DNA from: Sphingobacteriales bacterium
Lineage (GTDB): Bacteria > Bacteroidota > Bacteroidia > Chitinophagales > UBA2359
Length of the DNA: 64,000 nucleotides
Direction of reading: 5' to 3'
Assembly: GCA_016700115.1 (NCBI GenBank)
Contig: CP064999.1
Coordinates: 3,472,001 to 3,536,000, forward strand
The notes beneath the pieces were generated by a model. The model worked only from the letters and a program-made list of their open reading frames with translations. It was not told where the DNA came from and did no database searches. The translations under genes and the position numbers were made by a program. Positions 46,293 through 55,617 of this stretch are shown here, piece after piece. How positions within the stretch are numbered: position 1 is the stretch's first letter; each line of letters starts with the position of its first letter.

Positions 46293-47030
46293 ATGCTACA
46301 TCAAACACAAGGCATTGTGCTCAAAACTTTCAAATTTTCCGAAACAAGTGTTATTGCTAAAATTTATACGGAAAAATTTGGGCTTCAATCATATATAATA
46401 AACGGGGTTTATGCTAAAAACAACAAAAACAAACCCGCTCTATTGCAACCTTTAACCATATTAGATATTGTTGCGTATTATCGGGAACACAAAAACATTC
46501 AACATATCAAAGAAATAAAGCCGGCGTATCTTTTTGTAAGTTTATTGACAGATGTCGTTAAAAGCGCACTTACGTTGTTTTTCTCAGAGGTATTGTATAG
46601 AACCATTAAAGAAGAATCTCCTAATCCGGATCAGTTTAAGTTTTTAGATGATTTTATAGTCTGTTTTGATCAAATTTCTTTTCCAACAGCTTTTGCGAAC
46701 CTTCATTTATGGTTTTTGATACATTTTGCTCAGTTCCTCGGTTTTTCACCTCGTCAAAACTTTTTTTATACACAACGTCCTTATTTTAATTTAGTAGAAG
46801 GCGAGTTTACCCATCATCCACCAACCCATTCTTACTTTTTAAAACTTCCTTTAAGTCATGTATTATTCAAACTAATGAATCTTCGAGCCAATCAAACAGA
46901 ACAAATACGATTATCAAAATCAGAGAGAACTCAATTGCTACATGCCCTGCTCACTTATTACAAACTCCATATCGAGGGTTTTGGAGATTTAAAATCAATC
47001 AGCGTACTTGAAACAATATTTGCAGATTAA
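46293..47030 (+). CDS. recO: DNA repair protein RecO
   Basis: RecO loads RecA onto SSB-coated single-stranded DNA in the RecFOR pathway and anneals complementary strands. The protein has 245 residues. The N-terminal OB-fold starts HQTQGIVLKTFKFSETSVIAKIYTEKFGLQSYIINGVYAKNNK, matching RecO; the following LQPLTILDIVAYYRE and the C-terminal helical zinc-finger-like region with FLGFSPRQNF are in the right order, although the usual four cysteines of the zinc site are missing, as seen in many Bacteroidota RecO. Upstream spacing of 168 bp to the GT gene suggests an independent transcript. Confidence 0.9.
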   Translation: MLHQTQGIVLKTFKFSETSVIAKIYTEKFGLQSYIINGVYAKNNKNKPALLQPLTILDIVAYYREHKNIQHIKEIKPAYLFVSLLTDVVKSALTLFFSEVLYRTIKEESPNPDQFKFLDDFIVCFDQISFPTAFANLHLWFLIHFAQFLGFSPRQNFFYTQRPYFNLVEGEFTHHPPTHSYFLKLPLSHVLFKLMNLRANQTEQIRLSKSERTQLLHALLTYYKLHIEGFGDLKSISVLETIFAD

Positions 47031-47747
47031 TTCTTTTAAAAAATGCTTCTCTTTAGCCCAATTCACTATACCATTTCTGTCTGTTATATCAATACAATTG
47101 AAATTTGATTTATGCCATGTATTCTCCTAAAATTAGCCACCAAAACTGCAATTACAAGTGGTCTAAATCAAAAAAATGCTACCCCAATTCGTAAATCGAA
47201 GATTCTTGTAAAGATTTTTATTTGAAATTGTCTTGAATTCCTGTGAAAATTTTGTTTTAAAAACGAATAAAATTGACATTTTTCCCTTTAATGAAATAGG
47301 AATTGAAACAAAACTATTTTCAAAATTTAGAAAAAAAACAATTCTAAAGAAAAAAATGATAATTGAATAGTTGAAAATTATAATTAAGTAGGTTAAAATG
47401 ATAATTGAAAAGGCAAAAATTTCTTTTTAATCCAAAGAAAAGTTAAACTTAGAAAATAAAATTGACTTTTTGGGAAACAAGAAAACAAGAATTGATTCAG
47501 TTCTTGCTTCATTTTTCTTTTAGGTTAACATTTTTTTCAAGAAGCATTAGCCTTAATTTGATTGTAAATCCATCTTGTTCACCTCAATAGTTCAATTGTT
47601 TTGAAACAGAACATCAGTAACTAAGACGTTGAATCTTTATCATTTGGACTTAACTAAAATTTCAATTAGCATTACACTTTTTTCATAAGAGGAATACAGT
47701 AAAATGCTGTATCTATGAACTAATCCTCGTTTACAAACTAAGTAGCT
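47031..47747. other. Long AT-rich intergenic region
   Basis: No gene is visible in the 717 bp between recO and bshC. It is strongly A/T biased. Its central part shows a weak 21-bp periodicity, given as a separate entry. No terminator hairpin or clear promoter was recognised. Confidence 0.4.
47230..47502. repeat. Probable decayed 21-bp array (array 4)
   Basis: Cutting this stretch every 21 nt gives 13 rows in which unit positions 17-21 are A-rich in most rows (GAAAAT, AATAAA, CAAAA, GAAAA, TGAAA, TTAAA, CAAAA). Positions 6-11 often hold AATTGA or a close form; AATT words occur at 47361, 47382 and 47403, exactly 21 apart. The strongest part is 47335-47418. Because the region is so AT-rich, chance cannot be excluded by eye. 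Confidence 0.4.
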
Positions 47748-49355
47748 ATGCAAAAAATTTTGATTGACTATTCAAAAACAGGGTTTTTTTCAACTCTTAT
47801 TCAAGACTATTTAGCGCAAAAAAATACAGTTTTACCTTTTTACAATTATGCACCTACGATTGAAAACGCATTGACAATTGCTCAGAAATTTTCATTTCCA
47901 CAATCTTCAAGACAGTTATTGGTGAAAGTTCTTGACCGGCAATATTCCGGTTTTGAAATTTCGGATGCAACAAGACACAATATTCAAAGTTTGCTTCAAC
48001 CCAATAGTTTTACCGTTGTAACCGGACACCAGCCCTGTATTTTAACAGGCCCTTTATATTTTTTGTATAAAATAATCACTGCGATTAATTTGTCTGAAAA
48101 ATTGAACCTGCAACATCCCTCTAAACATTTTGTGCCGGTTTATTGGATGGGTTCTGATGATCATGATTTTGATGAAATTAATCATATCAATCTTTTTGGG
48201 AAAACAATTACCTGGGACCAACCACTTCGAACTGCAACAGGAAGACTATCCCCCCAAACTTTAAGGTCTTTATTAGAGGAATTGCGAAACATTACCGGGC
48301 AATCTGTAATAGCGAATAACCTAATGGAGGTTTTTGAACACGCTTATCTTCAACATCAAACCTTAGCACAATCCACACGTTTTTTGGTCAATTATTTATT
48401 TGGACATGATGGTTTGATTGTAATTGATCAGGACGATAAAGAATTGAAAAAACAGTTTGCACCTGTTATGAAAGATGAACTGTTGGCCGGCAGGAGTTTT
48501 CATCTCGTTCAGACAACAAACGAACTTCTTCAGGAGAAAGGCTACCCTAATCAGGCTTTTGCCCGTCAAATAAATTTGTTTTATCTCACGGATGAGTTTC
48601 GAAATCGTATAGAGAAAAATCCGGATAATAATAGTTTTACCATCCATCAGACTAATCTTAGTTTTACTTCTGATGCAATTCTTTATGAATTGGAAAACCA
48701 TCCCGAACGGTTTAGTCCCAATGTTATTTTGCGACCCCTTTTCCAACAAACCGTTCTTCCATCAATAGCATACATAGGAGGAGGCGGAGAATTGGCTTAT
48801 TGGCTTCAGTTAAAATCAGTTTTTGATTATTATCAGGTATCTTTTCCAATGTTATGGCTTCGAAACTCGGTTTTATTTATTGATGCTGCGGTTGTTACAA
48901 AAATGAATGCCATTTCTTTACAACCTGAACAATTGTTTGTTGATACAGAAACTTTAATATCAAGGTATGTGGAAGAGCAAAGCATCCATAACTTAAATCT
49001 TTCTGAACAAAAAAAACTTATCATTCAAATATATGATCAAATCAAACTCCAGGCTTTAAAGATTGACCCAACCCTTGAAGCATCAGTATCGGCAGAAGCA
49101 ACTAAAGCCACGAATGGAATGGAAAATATTGAAGCCAAATTGCTCAAAGCAGAAAAACGCAAATACGATACAGTGTTACAACAAATAAAAAACATCAAAA
49201 ACAAGCTTTTTCCAAATGGTAATCTTCAGGAACGCTATGAAAACTTTATCCCGTTTTTTCTTTTGTCAAACGGACAATTTATATCATTGTTAAAAAAACA
49301 CATAGACCCAACTGATCATAAATTTACCATCCTCCTCAATGATTCAACCTCATAA
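47748..49355 (+). CDS. bshC: Bacillithiol biosynthesis cysteine-adding enzyme BshC
   Basis: BshC is thought to join cysteine to glucosaminyl-malate in the last step of bacillithiol synthesis. The protein has 535 residues, the normal length. Family motifs are present: VVTGHQPCILTGPLYFLYKIITAINLSEKL (residues 89-118), FVPVYWMGSDDHDFDEINHINL (nucleotide-binding-like site) and SIAYIGGGGELAYWLQLK. The C-terminal coiled-coil region with NIEAKLLKAEKRKYDTVLQQI is typical. Bacillithiol is the low-molecular-weight thiol of many Bacteroidota and Firmicutes. bshA and bshB are not in the window. Confidence 0.95.
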   Translation: MQKILIDYSKTGFFSTLIQDYLAQKNTVLPFYNYAPTIENALTIAQKFSFPQSSRQLLVKVLDRQYSGFEISDATRHNIQSLLQPNSFTVVTGHQPCILTGPLYFLYKIITAINLSEKLNLQHPSKHFVPVYWMGSDDHDFDEINHINLFGKTITWDQPLRTATGRLSPQTLRSLLEELRNITGQSVIANNLMEVFEHAYLQHQTLAQSTRFLVNYLFGHDGLIVIDQDDKELKKQFAPVMKDELLAGRSFHLVQTTNELLQEKGYPNQAFARQINLFYLTDEFRNRIEKNPDNNSFTIHQTNLSFTSDAILYELENHPERFSPNVILRPLFQQTVLPSIAYIGGGGELAYWLQLKSVFDYYQVSFPMLWLRNSVLFIDAAVVTKMNAISLQPEQLFVDTETLISRYVEEQSIHNLNLSEQKKLIIQIYDQIKLQALKIDPTLEASVSAEATKATNGMENIEAKLLKAEKRKYDTVLQQIKNIKNKLFPNGNLQERYENFIPFFLLSNGQFISLLKKHIDPTDHKFTILLNDSTS

Positions 49356-49390
49356 ATTTCTACATTTACTACTTTGCTGTTTTTTTAAAA

Positions 49391-49425
49391 AAAAACGACC
49401 GGAAATAATACATTCCGGCCGTTTT
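49391..49425. terminator. Bidirectional terminator between bshC and the caspase gene
   Basis: The stem CGACCGGAA / TTCCGGCCG (one mismatch, 8-nt loop) is flanked by A9 on the left and GTTTTGG on the right, so it can end both convergent transcripts. The leftward T-run is the stronger. Confidence 0.75.
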
Positions 49426-49456
49426 GGTTTTGGGATCCTACCAAATTTTAACAAAT

Positions 49457-51496
49457 TTATCTCACTCCTGCTACCGGCATATTCAAATCAAAATTGCCAA
49501 ACAACGAAGGACTTTGGTTATTGCCCGTATAGCTTCTTACTTGTTTTTCTACGTAATCGTAAAGTTCTAAAATAGTAATGAGTTTGTCTTTGTTAATATC
49601 AGATTCTCCCTTCAAACCGCGAATTAAAAAATGGCTAAATACTCCTTGTCTTAAACCCAAATATTCGACCGACTTTTCCTGTGCTTTTGATGACATCAGA
49701 ATAGCAGTTCCTCCAGTTGTCTTATTGATTGCATTATAATAATTAGATAGTACTTTTTCAACCTCATCAAAACCATCTCTGGATGCATATTGACTGAAAC
49801 TACCTGCATAACAGGCATCTGTGATACAAAATTTATACTTGGCATGATTGTTTTCAAAAACATCATAGATGTCACCGTATGGTAGAATATTGTTAAAGCC
49901 GTCATAATCAATAGGTAAAAGCCCAGTATTTAACCCATGTCCGGCATAATAAAATAAAATGGCATCATTTTCCCCTGCCTGGCTAAAAGTCTTAACCAAT
50001 GCCTGCATAATTCGGTCTTTTGTGGCATTGCCGTCAATCAATAAGGTAATCTGATTATCTGGTATTGCACCTCCTTCCGGGCTTTTTAGGAAAGCATACA
50101 TCAGATATGCATCATCTTTAGTAAATTTCAAACTTTGAACATGATTATAGCTCGCAATGCCGACAACAACTGCAAACACTTTTGGCTTATTTGTTTCACG
50201 TTTCATTGTTTCATAATCAAAAACTGAGAACAATGGACCATTGTATCTTTTTACTTCCTTTAGAAATGATTCATCTGTTTTAGGCTGTAAAGGTTGAGCA
50301 TTCTCTGCAATCAATTGTTTATTGTCTGTTGTGGTTTTTAAAGTTTCAACCTGATTGTCAGAACTATGGGTTACCTGTTGTATTTGTTGTAAACTTTTTG
50401 GTGTAACAACCGGAAAATCTGCTTTCATGAATTTAACTTCATTTGAAAGTTTTTTGGGTATATTCGCAATGGCTAAACCGGTTCTTATGTTTGAGGGCAG
50501 ATAAGTTGAAATTTCGTTTGTTTGAACAAAGATTTCTTTTGTAGGATTTTGATAAATATGAATAGTATTGTCTAATGAAGTTGTTACAATTTGGTTTCCG
50601 TTATGCGAAAAAGCAACACTGTTCACAGCACTATAATGACCGTTAAATGTAAACATCAATGTCCCTTCCAAATTCCAAAGTTTGGCTGTATGGTCATTCG
50701 AAGCGGTCAAAACAAACTGCCCGTCCGGAGAAAAGACAGCTTGATTAACTCTACCATTATGTCCGGTGAAAACCGAAATTTGTTTACCGGTATGTGTCAA
50801 TAGATAAGCTTCATTAGCAATAGAAATCAGTATTTTCTTATTATCCGGAGAATATTGAATGGATCGAATTTGTCCGTCAAATTTATTAAATGTGCGAAGC
50901 ATCTCGCCATTTATTGTCCATAGCTTAAGACTGTTATCATCTGATGCTGTAAAAATAAAGTTTTCGTCTTCCGAAATAGCAACGGAATTTACTACATCTG
51001 TGTGGCCTTTTAGTATATGCTTCAACTTACCGGACCGGTCCCATATCTTGCATAGTTTATCTTCTGATGAACTGACAAAATAAGATCCTGATTTTGAAAC
51101 TGCAACAGATGTAACTGCTTTTGAATGTGCATCAATAGTTTGTATCAATTTGCCTTCCGGAGACCAAATTCTAATGCTTTTATCTTCAGACACAGAATAT
51201 ATATTGCTTTGACTATTTACTGAAATGCTTCTGATTGGCTTTTCATGCCCTTTTAATACATTGATTTTTTGCCCTTGGTTATTAAACACACAAATACTGT
51301 TGTCACTTGCAACAGCTATAATATTTTGGCTGTTGATTGAAAAAACAGCTTTTGTATAATAAGTCAAATCTCCATTATCAATTTTAATATACGGTTTTTC
51401 AATATTCTGTTGTGCTACAAGCAGATTACTACTGAACAGGAGAACAAGACATAAAACTTTGCAACTTAAGTAGGACATATTCATCAGTTGATTCAT
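49457..51496 (-). CDS. Secreted WD40-caspase (peptidase C14-like) protein
   Basis: The N-terminus (MSYLSCKVLCLVLLFSSNLL, then VAQQ) is a signal peptide. About residues 35-300 form WD40-type repeats, seven by my count, each with a GH and an S-x-D-x-x-x-x-W/I pattern (e.g. VSEDKSIRIWSPEG). After a linker the last ~240 residues are a caspase-like C14 domain: KPKVFAVVVGIASYN, then YYAGHG with catalytic His520 and ITDACYAGS with catalytic Cys562. So both catalytic residues are present. The protein is probably periplasmic or exported, which is unusual for a caspase homologue with WD40 sensing module. Function is unknown; stress or cell-death signalling is speculation. Confidence 0.92.
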   Translation of the reverse strand: MNQLMNMSYLSCKVLCLVLLFSSNLLVAQQNIEKPYIKIDNGDLTYYTKAVFSINSQNIIAVASDNSICVFNNQGQKINVLKGHEKPIRSISVNSQSNIYSVSEDKSIRIWSPEGKLIQTIDAHSKAVTSVAVSKSGSYFVSSSEDKLCKIWDRSGKLKHILKGHTDVVNSVAISEDENFIFTASDDNSLKLWTINGEMLRTFNKFDGQIRSIQYSPDNKKILISIANEAYLLTHTGKQISVFTGHNGRVNQAVFSPDGQFVLTASNDHTAKLWNLEGTLMFTFNGHYSAVNSVAFSHNGNQIVTTSLDNTIHIYQNPTKEIFVQTNEISTYLPSNIRTGLAIANIPKKLSNEVKFMKADFPVVTPKSLQQIQQVTHSSDNQVETLKTTTDNKQLIAENAQPLQPKTDESFLKEVKRYNGPLFSVFDYETMKRETNKPKVFAVVVGIASYNHVQSLKFTKDDAYLMYAFLKSPEGGAIPDNQITLLIDGNATKDRIMQALVKTFSQAGENDAILFYYAGHGLNTGLLPIDYDGFNNILPYGDIYDVFENNHAKYKFCITDACYAGSFSQYASRDGFDEVEKVLSNYYNAINKTTGGTAILMSSKAQEKSVEYLGLRQGVFSHFLIRGLKGESDINKDKLITILELYDYVEKQVRSYTGNNQSPSLFGNFDLNMPVAGVR

Positions 51497-51732
51497 TATA
51501 GGTCATTAAAAAACGAAAGCAGTTGTACGGATTATTTCTATATCTAACTTCATTTCAATAAACATTTACCAATAATCGGGCCATTTCTGACTTCAAAACT
51601 TGAATAGTTTAAAAAATCAAAACCATTTCATACATTTACCCGAAATTTTTATTCCATTTTTTTAAAACCAATTGATTTTAAGGCTTTTACGACCTAAAAT
51701 TTTTTTTTTCTTAAGTCATAACCGAGTAAAAA

Positions 51733-52350
51733 ATGAAAATTGCTATTATTGGTGTGGGTAATATTGGAGGAACATTGGCGAAAGCATGGTTGAAAACCGG
51801 ACATGATATTCTGCTTGGTGTCCGGGATATTGAATCAGACGGAGTTCAAAGTTTATTAGCATTAAGCGACAGGGTAACTGTAAAACCTATTTACGAAGCT
51901 GCACAGGAAGCTGAAGTCATATTAATTGCAGTCCCTTCTCAATCCGTTTTTGATGTAGCTAAAAATCTGGGTTATGTGGCTGATAAAATTATCATAGATG
52001 CCATGAATTCTGTTGGAACTAAGCCGGAGCCTTATCGAAATACAGCCGAGGCATTACTTGGACTTACCCGCTGCAGGCATTTGGTCAAATGTTTTAATTC
52101 AACAGGTTGGGAAAATTTAGCAAATCCAGAATATCCTTTATCGGCAATTGATATGTTTTGTGCAGGAAACAGTGAAAAAGGCAAAACAATAGTCAAACAA
52201 CTTGCAAAAGAAGTGGGATTTGCTGAATGTTACGATATTGGAGGAGATGATAAAATACAATTGCTTGAAGATTTCGCACTCTTTTGGATAAATCTCGCAA
52301 TCACCCAACGACAAGGAAGAAATATTGCATTCAAATTATTGAAACGCTGA
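51733..52350 (+). CDS. NADP-dependent F420-reductase-like oxidoreductase
   Basis: The protein has 205 residues with a Rossmann fold: KIAIIGVGNIGGTLAKAWLKTGHDILLGVRD is the G-x-G-x-x-G motif with an Arg in the second strand, which favours NADP(H). The next strand-turn VILIAVPSQSVFDVAK and IIIDAMNSVG match the NADPH-dependent F420 reductase / predicted dinucleotide-binding family (COG2085). Many bacterial members do not use F420, so the real substrate is unknown. It has its own leader and a terminator downstream. No partner gene suggests a role. Confidence 0.85.
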   Translation: MKIAIIGVGNIGGTLAKAWLKTGHDILLGVRDIESDGVQSLLALSDRVTVKPIYEAAQEAEVILIAVPSQSVFDVAKNLGYVADKIIIDAMNSVGTKPEPYRNTAEALLGLTRCRHLVKCFNSTGWENLANPEYPLSAIDMFCAGNSEKGKTIVKQLAKEVGFAECYDIGGDDKIQLLEDFALFWINLAITQRQGRNIAFKLLKR

Positions 52351-52384
52351 TGGTTATCATATACCATGTTCCGTAGATTTTATA

Positions 52385-52430
52385 AAAAAAAGGGATTTGT
52401 GTTGACATGAAACACAATTCCCTTTTTTTA
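52385..52430. terminator. Bidirectional terminator
   Basis: The hairpin has GGGATTTGTGTT (52392-52403) paired with AACACAATTCCC (52411-52422), one mismatch, 7-nt loop. A-run before and T7 after let it stop both the rightward oxidoreductase and the leftward anti-sigma transcripts. Confidence 0.8.
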
Positions 52431-52470
52431 TTTATACTGCCCCCTTTAATTATTGCGTCAGAAAAAACAT

Positions 52471-52920
52471 CTATGTTTTTAGTATTTTTTGACTCCAAAA
52501 CCGGTATTCTATCCATTGGAAAAAAAGTATGGTACCTAAAATTGCTATAAGCATTGGAATAAAAGTTATAATGGAACTAATTAAAATAGGCACTTCTTTT
52601 AGATAACCAAAATACCAAGCCAAGCCGATTGAACAGAACAAAGAAAGAAAAGTAGCTGTCACCCAAATATTTTCAACATAAGGGTTTAGTTTGCTTTCAG
52701 AGGTATTTGGTATTGGCATTTTGCTCAGCACTGCTTCTGCCAAATCAAAAGTTAATACCGGTTGGGGAAGATGTTTCAATCCCACAAACAATTGTTGGTA
52801 AACTAATAACTTTTCAGCACAAGAAGGGCAGCTATTCAGATGCAGTTGCTGCAAATTTGTTAGAGGATTGCCTTCAATATGAGTTTGTAAATCAAAATCT
52901 GATATATGTTGCAGTTCCAT
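52471..52920 (-). CDS. Anti-sigma factor-like membrane protein with zinc-binding motif
   Basis: The protein has 149 residues from the ATG at 52920; the open frame reaches back to a TTG at 52944, which overlaps the sigma gene stop. The N-terminus has the H-x3-C-x2-C motif HLNSCPSC of zinc-associated anti-sigma (ZAS) domains at about residues 27-34. Two or three hydrophobic segments follow between ~85 and 140, so the domain is anchored to the membrane. It starts 10 bp after the ECF sigma stop, so it is very likely the partner that holds that sigma inactive. The signal it senses is unknown. Confidence 0.75.
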   Translation of the reverse strand: MELQHISDFDLQTHIEGNPLTNLQQLHLNSCPSCAEKLLVYQQLFVGLKHLPQPVLTFDLAEAVLSKMPIPNTSESKLNPYVENIWVTATFLSLFCSIGLAWYFGYLKEVPILISSIITFIPMLIAILGTILFFQWIEYRFWSQKILKT

Positions 52921-52930
52921 TTTTAAAAAA

Positions 52931-53563
52931 TTAAGGATGTACAATTTTAAATTGATGAATAAGAGAGTCTTTCAGCATTTTTCTGGCTCTGAACAGGTAA
53001 CTTTTTACAGTATTCATTGGCAGTTTCGTAATTGTAGAAATTTCAGCGTAACTCATTTCTTCTATATGATATAATTCAATTAAAGTGCGAAACAATACCG
53101 GCAATTTTTCAATTGCAGCATGAAGATTGCGATTGGTTTCGTTTTGGTATAAAATTTCATCCGGCATCTCAGTTTCCTGGTGGCTGAAATCTTTAGTTAT
53201 CAATTCTGTATTATCGTGTGTTTCAAAATCAGTTCCATATCCGTTCAATGGCTTAAAAACATCTTCAATGAACAGGTTTTTCTTTTTTTGTAAAAAATTC
53301 AGGCAAAGATGATAAGTAATTTGAGCAATCCATGTTGAAAGTTTAGATTCAAACTTAAATTCTTTAAGATTTGAAAACACTTTCATAAACACATCCTGAC
53401 ATAAATCTTCCCTGTCAGCATCTCTATCTATCATCTTAAATACAAGGCTGACAACCAACCGCTCATACAATCGAATCAACTGCAAAATAGCATTGCGATC
53501 GTTAAGCAAAACTGCCCTTACCATTTTTTGTTCATCTTCTTTATTCAGAACCTTGTCTTTCAT
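52931..53563 (-). CDS. ECF-type RNA polymerase sigma factor
   Basis: The protein has 210 residues from the ATG at 53563 (MKDKVLNKEDEQKM); an upstream TTG would add an unlikely hydrophobic peptide. Region 2 reads LVVSLVFKMIDRDADREDLCQDVFMKVFSNL ... KLSTWIAQITYHLCLNFL and region 4 reads LIELYHIEEMSYAEISTITKLPMNTVKSYLFRARKML, the helix-turn-helix that reads the -35 element. The linker between them is longer than usual (about 50 residues). The anti-sigma gene follows directly, and a DUF6249-like membrane protein is divergently encoded 281 bp away, so it may be a target. Confidence 0.92.
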   Translation of the reverse strand: MKDKVLNKEDEQKMVRAVLLNDRNAILQLIRLYERLVVSLVFKMIDRDADREDLCQDVFMKVFSNLKEFKFESKLSTWIAQITYHLCLNFLQKKKNLFIEDVFKPLNGYGTDFETHDNTELITKDFSHQETEMPDEILYQNETNRNLHAAIEKLPVLFRTLIELYHIEEMSYAEISTITKLPMNTVKSYLFRARKMLKDSLIHQFKIVHP

Positions 53564-53844
53564 AGGCCTCTTTGGAAATAGAACAATGAGACAGATTAGA
53601 TGTAGAAATGTTGCAGAATTAGCTAACAAACCTCAAACAAAGGTAATAAATATTCTTCTTGTACTTGACTGGCAATGTTAATGTTTTAAGACCACAAGAG
53701 TAATCCTGTTTTCTGTTTTTTGTCTTCAAATACCAGATACTTAAGAAAACACAAATTTTTTTGAAAAAATCTGCAACATATTAAGTGCATGTCTGTCTGA
53801 TGCAACCAAAATATTGTTTCACCAACTTTAAATCGCTTAGTTAA

Positions 53845-54381
53845 ATGAAAACATTTTTGTTTCAGCTTGTCGCCCTGATTACCTTGAGTATTTTGTTGCT
53901 TGCTTGTTTCGAATTGATTCAGGCACAAGACAGTTTACAAACTCAAACTACTGTGGTATTGCCACCCGAACCGCCTTCACATCAGCTCGTGTATGAAGAC
54001 CCTTATCGCCCCAGTACACCATCTCAGGATTTTGTACATACAATTGAGGAATTAACTCCGTTAGCAGGATTTATTGCTTTTTTCTTAACAATTGTAACGA
54101 TGTTCAAAGCCTTTTTTGATTACCGGTTAAAATCAAGAATGGTTGAGAAAGGAATTTCTGACGAAAGTTTGAAAAATTATTTTCTTCCAGCTAATCCGGA
54201 ATTGGGATTATACGATAGCCTGAAGTGGGGTTTGGTAGCTGCCGGATTAGGTTTAGGTTTAACTATTGCCAATTACTTACCTATAGGCTTAATGTCAGTG
54301 GGAGTAGTAGTTTTGTTCACGGCTATTGGTTTTATTGGATATTTTATGGTAGTCAGCAAACGGTTTTTAAAAGAAGACTAA
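53845..54381 (+). CDS. DUF6249-like membrane protein
   Basis: The protein has 178 residues. The N-terminus (MKTFLFQLVALITLSILLLACFELIQAQ) is a signal-like segment with a Cys that may or may not be a lipobox. A Pro/Thr-rich stretch follows, then three membrane helices at about 75-92, 130-148 and 152-172. The segment SRMVEKGISDESLKNYF between helices is typical of DUF6249 proteins, which in Bacteroidota often occur beside sigma/anti-sigma genes. Function is unknown. It is divergent from the ECF sigma gene, so control by that sigma is plausible. Confidence 0.75.
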   Translation: MKTFLFQLVALITLSILLLACFELIQAQDSLQTQTTVVLPPEPPSHQLVYEDPYRPSTPSQDFVHTIEELTPLAGFIAFFLTIVTMFKAFFDYRLKSRMVEKGISDESLKNYFLPANPELGLYDSLKWGLVAAGLGLGLTIANYLPIGLMSVGVVVLFTAIGFIGYFMVVSKRFLKED

Positions 54382-54403
54382 CCAATCAGTCTTTACCTCC
54401 ATC

Positions 54404-54460
54404 CCCCTCTTTTTCGGTTGATTTCAATTGAAACCAAAACCGAAAATGAGGGGATTTTTT
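54404..54460 (+). terminator. Strong terminator after the DUF6249-like gene
   Basis: Arms CCCCTCTTTTTCGGTT (54404-54419) and AACCGAAAATGAGGGG (54438-54453) pair with one mismatch around an 18-nt loop, and ATTTTTT follows. Confidence 0.85.
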
Positions 54461-54899
54461 ATGTAGGTTAATGTAAATTTTTTTTTGATTCTTCCTTATA
54501 ATCAATTTCTAACAAAACCTTTTATAATCCAAATTCGATAAAAAACTTATCCTGAACTAAGATTTTGTGTTGCCTGATTTACATTTTTTAATTATTCCAA
54601 AGTGGATTTTTTAGCTTTTTTTTTGAAAAAATCTTGGAAAACACTCGTTTTTATACCACGTTTTTTAGGAAACACATCATTTGTGTTTAATTCTTTGCAG
54701 TTGCTAAGTATTTATTATCAGTGTTTTATAAATTAACTTATAGTTTAACAACTAATAATTATAGAGCAGAATTAGCGGAAATACGTGAAATTTGTATTTG
54801 AACGTTTTTTGGAAAACTTTCAAATTTGTACATAAATCAAAGTTAGACCAACAATTTTTGTAAGCACATCCATCTTTCACAACCTTAAACATTAACATT
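54461..54899. other. Intergenic region ahead of the Crp-family gene
   Basis: About 440 bp of very AT-rich sequence with no gene on either strand. It contains the promoter and leader of the Crp-family gene, but no clear TAnnTTTG box or palindromic site stood out. Confidence 0.4.
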
Positions 54900-55586
54900 A
54901 TGTTAGCCTTGCACGAAGTAAAAGAAACACGGCAAATTACTCCAAAGTTACAATTTGAATTAAGTGAAATAGAAAATTTGCGACTTGCCGGTATCGGTGA
55001 ATTGAGAACTATTCCAAAACAATCTGTTATATATCGCCCAGGTGATGCTGCAGATTGTATATATTTAGTGAAACAGGGAAGAGTTAAAATTATTAATTGC
55101 TCAAACGAAGGTAAAGAAGTTATTAAATCCATCGTTCAATCTAACGAGATATTCGGAGAAATGAGTTTAGCCGGTAATGCCAGACGGAACGATTTTGCTA
55201 AAGCCATGAATCAGGAGGTGAAGTTGTATGTTATACCTTATCATGCTTTGATGAGTTTATTAAATCAGTATCCTGAATTAAGCCTTAAATTTATTACTCA
55301 GTTAGGTAACAGGTTAATCCATGCCGATCGCCGTCTCGAAACTTTGGTTTTTAAAGATGCTCGTAGCCGGATTGTTGAGTTCTTGCAGGAATCTGCTGCA
55401 TCTATGGGTATTAAAGTCGGATATGAAGTATTGTTAAAACAATTTTTGACTCATCAGGAAATTGCAAATATCACTGCAACATCAAGACAAACAGTTACTA
55501 CTGTGTTAAATGACTTAAAAAAGTTGAATCTTATTTATATTTACCGCAAAAACATCTTAATCAGGGATGTGTCTATGTTGCAATAG
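54900..55586 (+). CDS. Crp/Fnr-family transcriptional regulator
   Basis: The protein has 228 residues. Residues ~35-150 form a cyclic-nucleotide-binding-like beta roll (VIYRPGDAADCIYLVKQGRVKIINCSNEGKEV, then EIFGEMSLAG), a long helix follows (SLKFITQLGNRLIHADRRL), and the C-terminal winged helix includes THQEIANITATSRQTVTTVLNDLKKLNLI. The phosphate-binding Arg/Ser pair of cAMP-binding Crp is only partly matched, and there are no Fnr-type N-terminal cysteines, so the effector is unknown. It ends 31 bp before the FAD oxidoreductase gene and may be co-transcribed with it. Confidence 0.92.
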   Translation: MLALHEVKETRQITPKLQFELSEIENLRLAGIGELRTIPKQSVIYRPGDAADCIYLVKQGRVKIINCSNEGKEVIKSIVQSNEIFGEMSLAGNARRNDFAKAMNQEVKLYVIPYHALMSLLNQYPELSLKFITQLGNRLIHADRRLETLVFKDARSRIVEFLQESAASMGIKVGYEVLLKQFLTHQEIANITATSRQTVTTVLNDLKKLNLIYIYRKNILIRDVSMLQ

Positions 55587-55617
55587 TCAATCAGATGTTT
55601 CACGATAAAATATATTA

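Noticed and set aside
26164..47188. Shared word AAATGCTACCCCAA near array 2 (about 26164) and before array 4 (about 47175)
   Set aside because: A single shared 14-mer is expected by chance in 64 kb; no longer match surrounds it.
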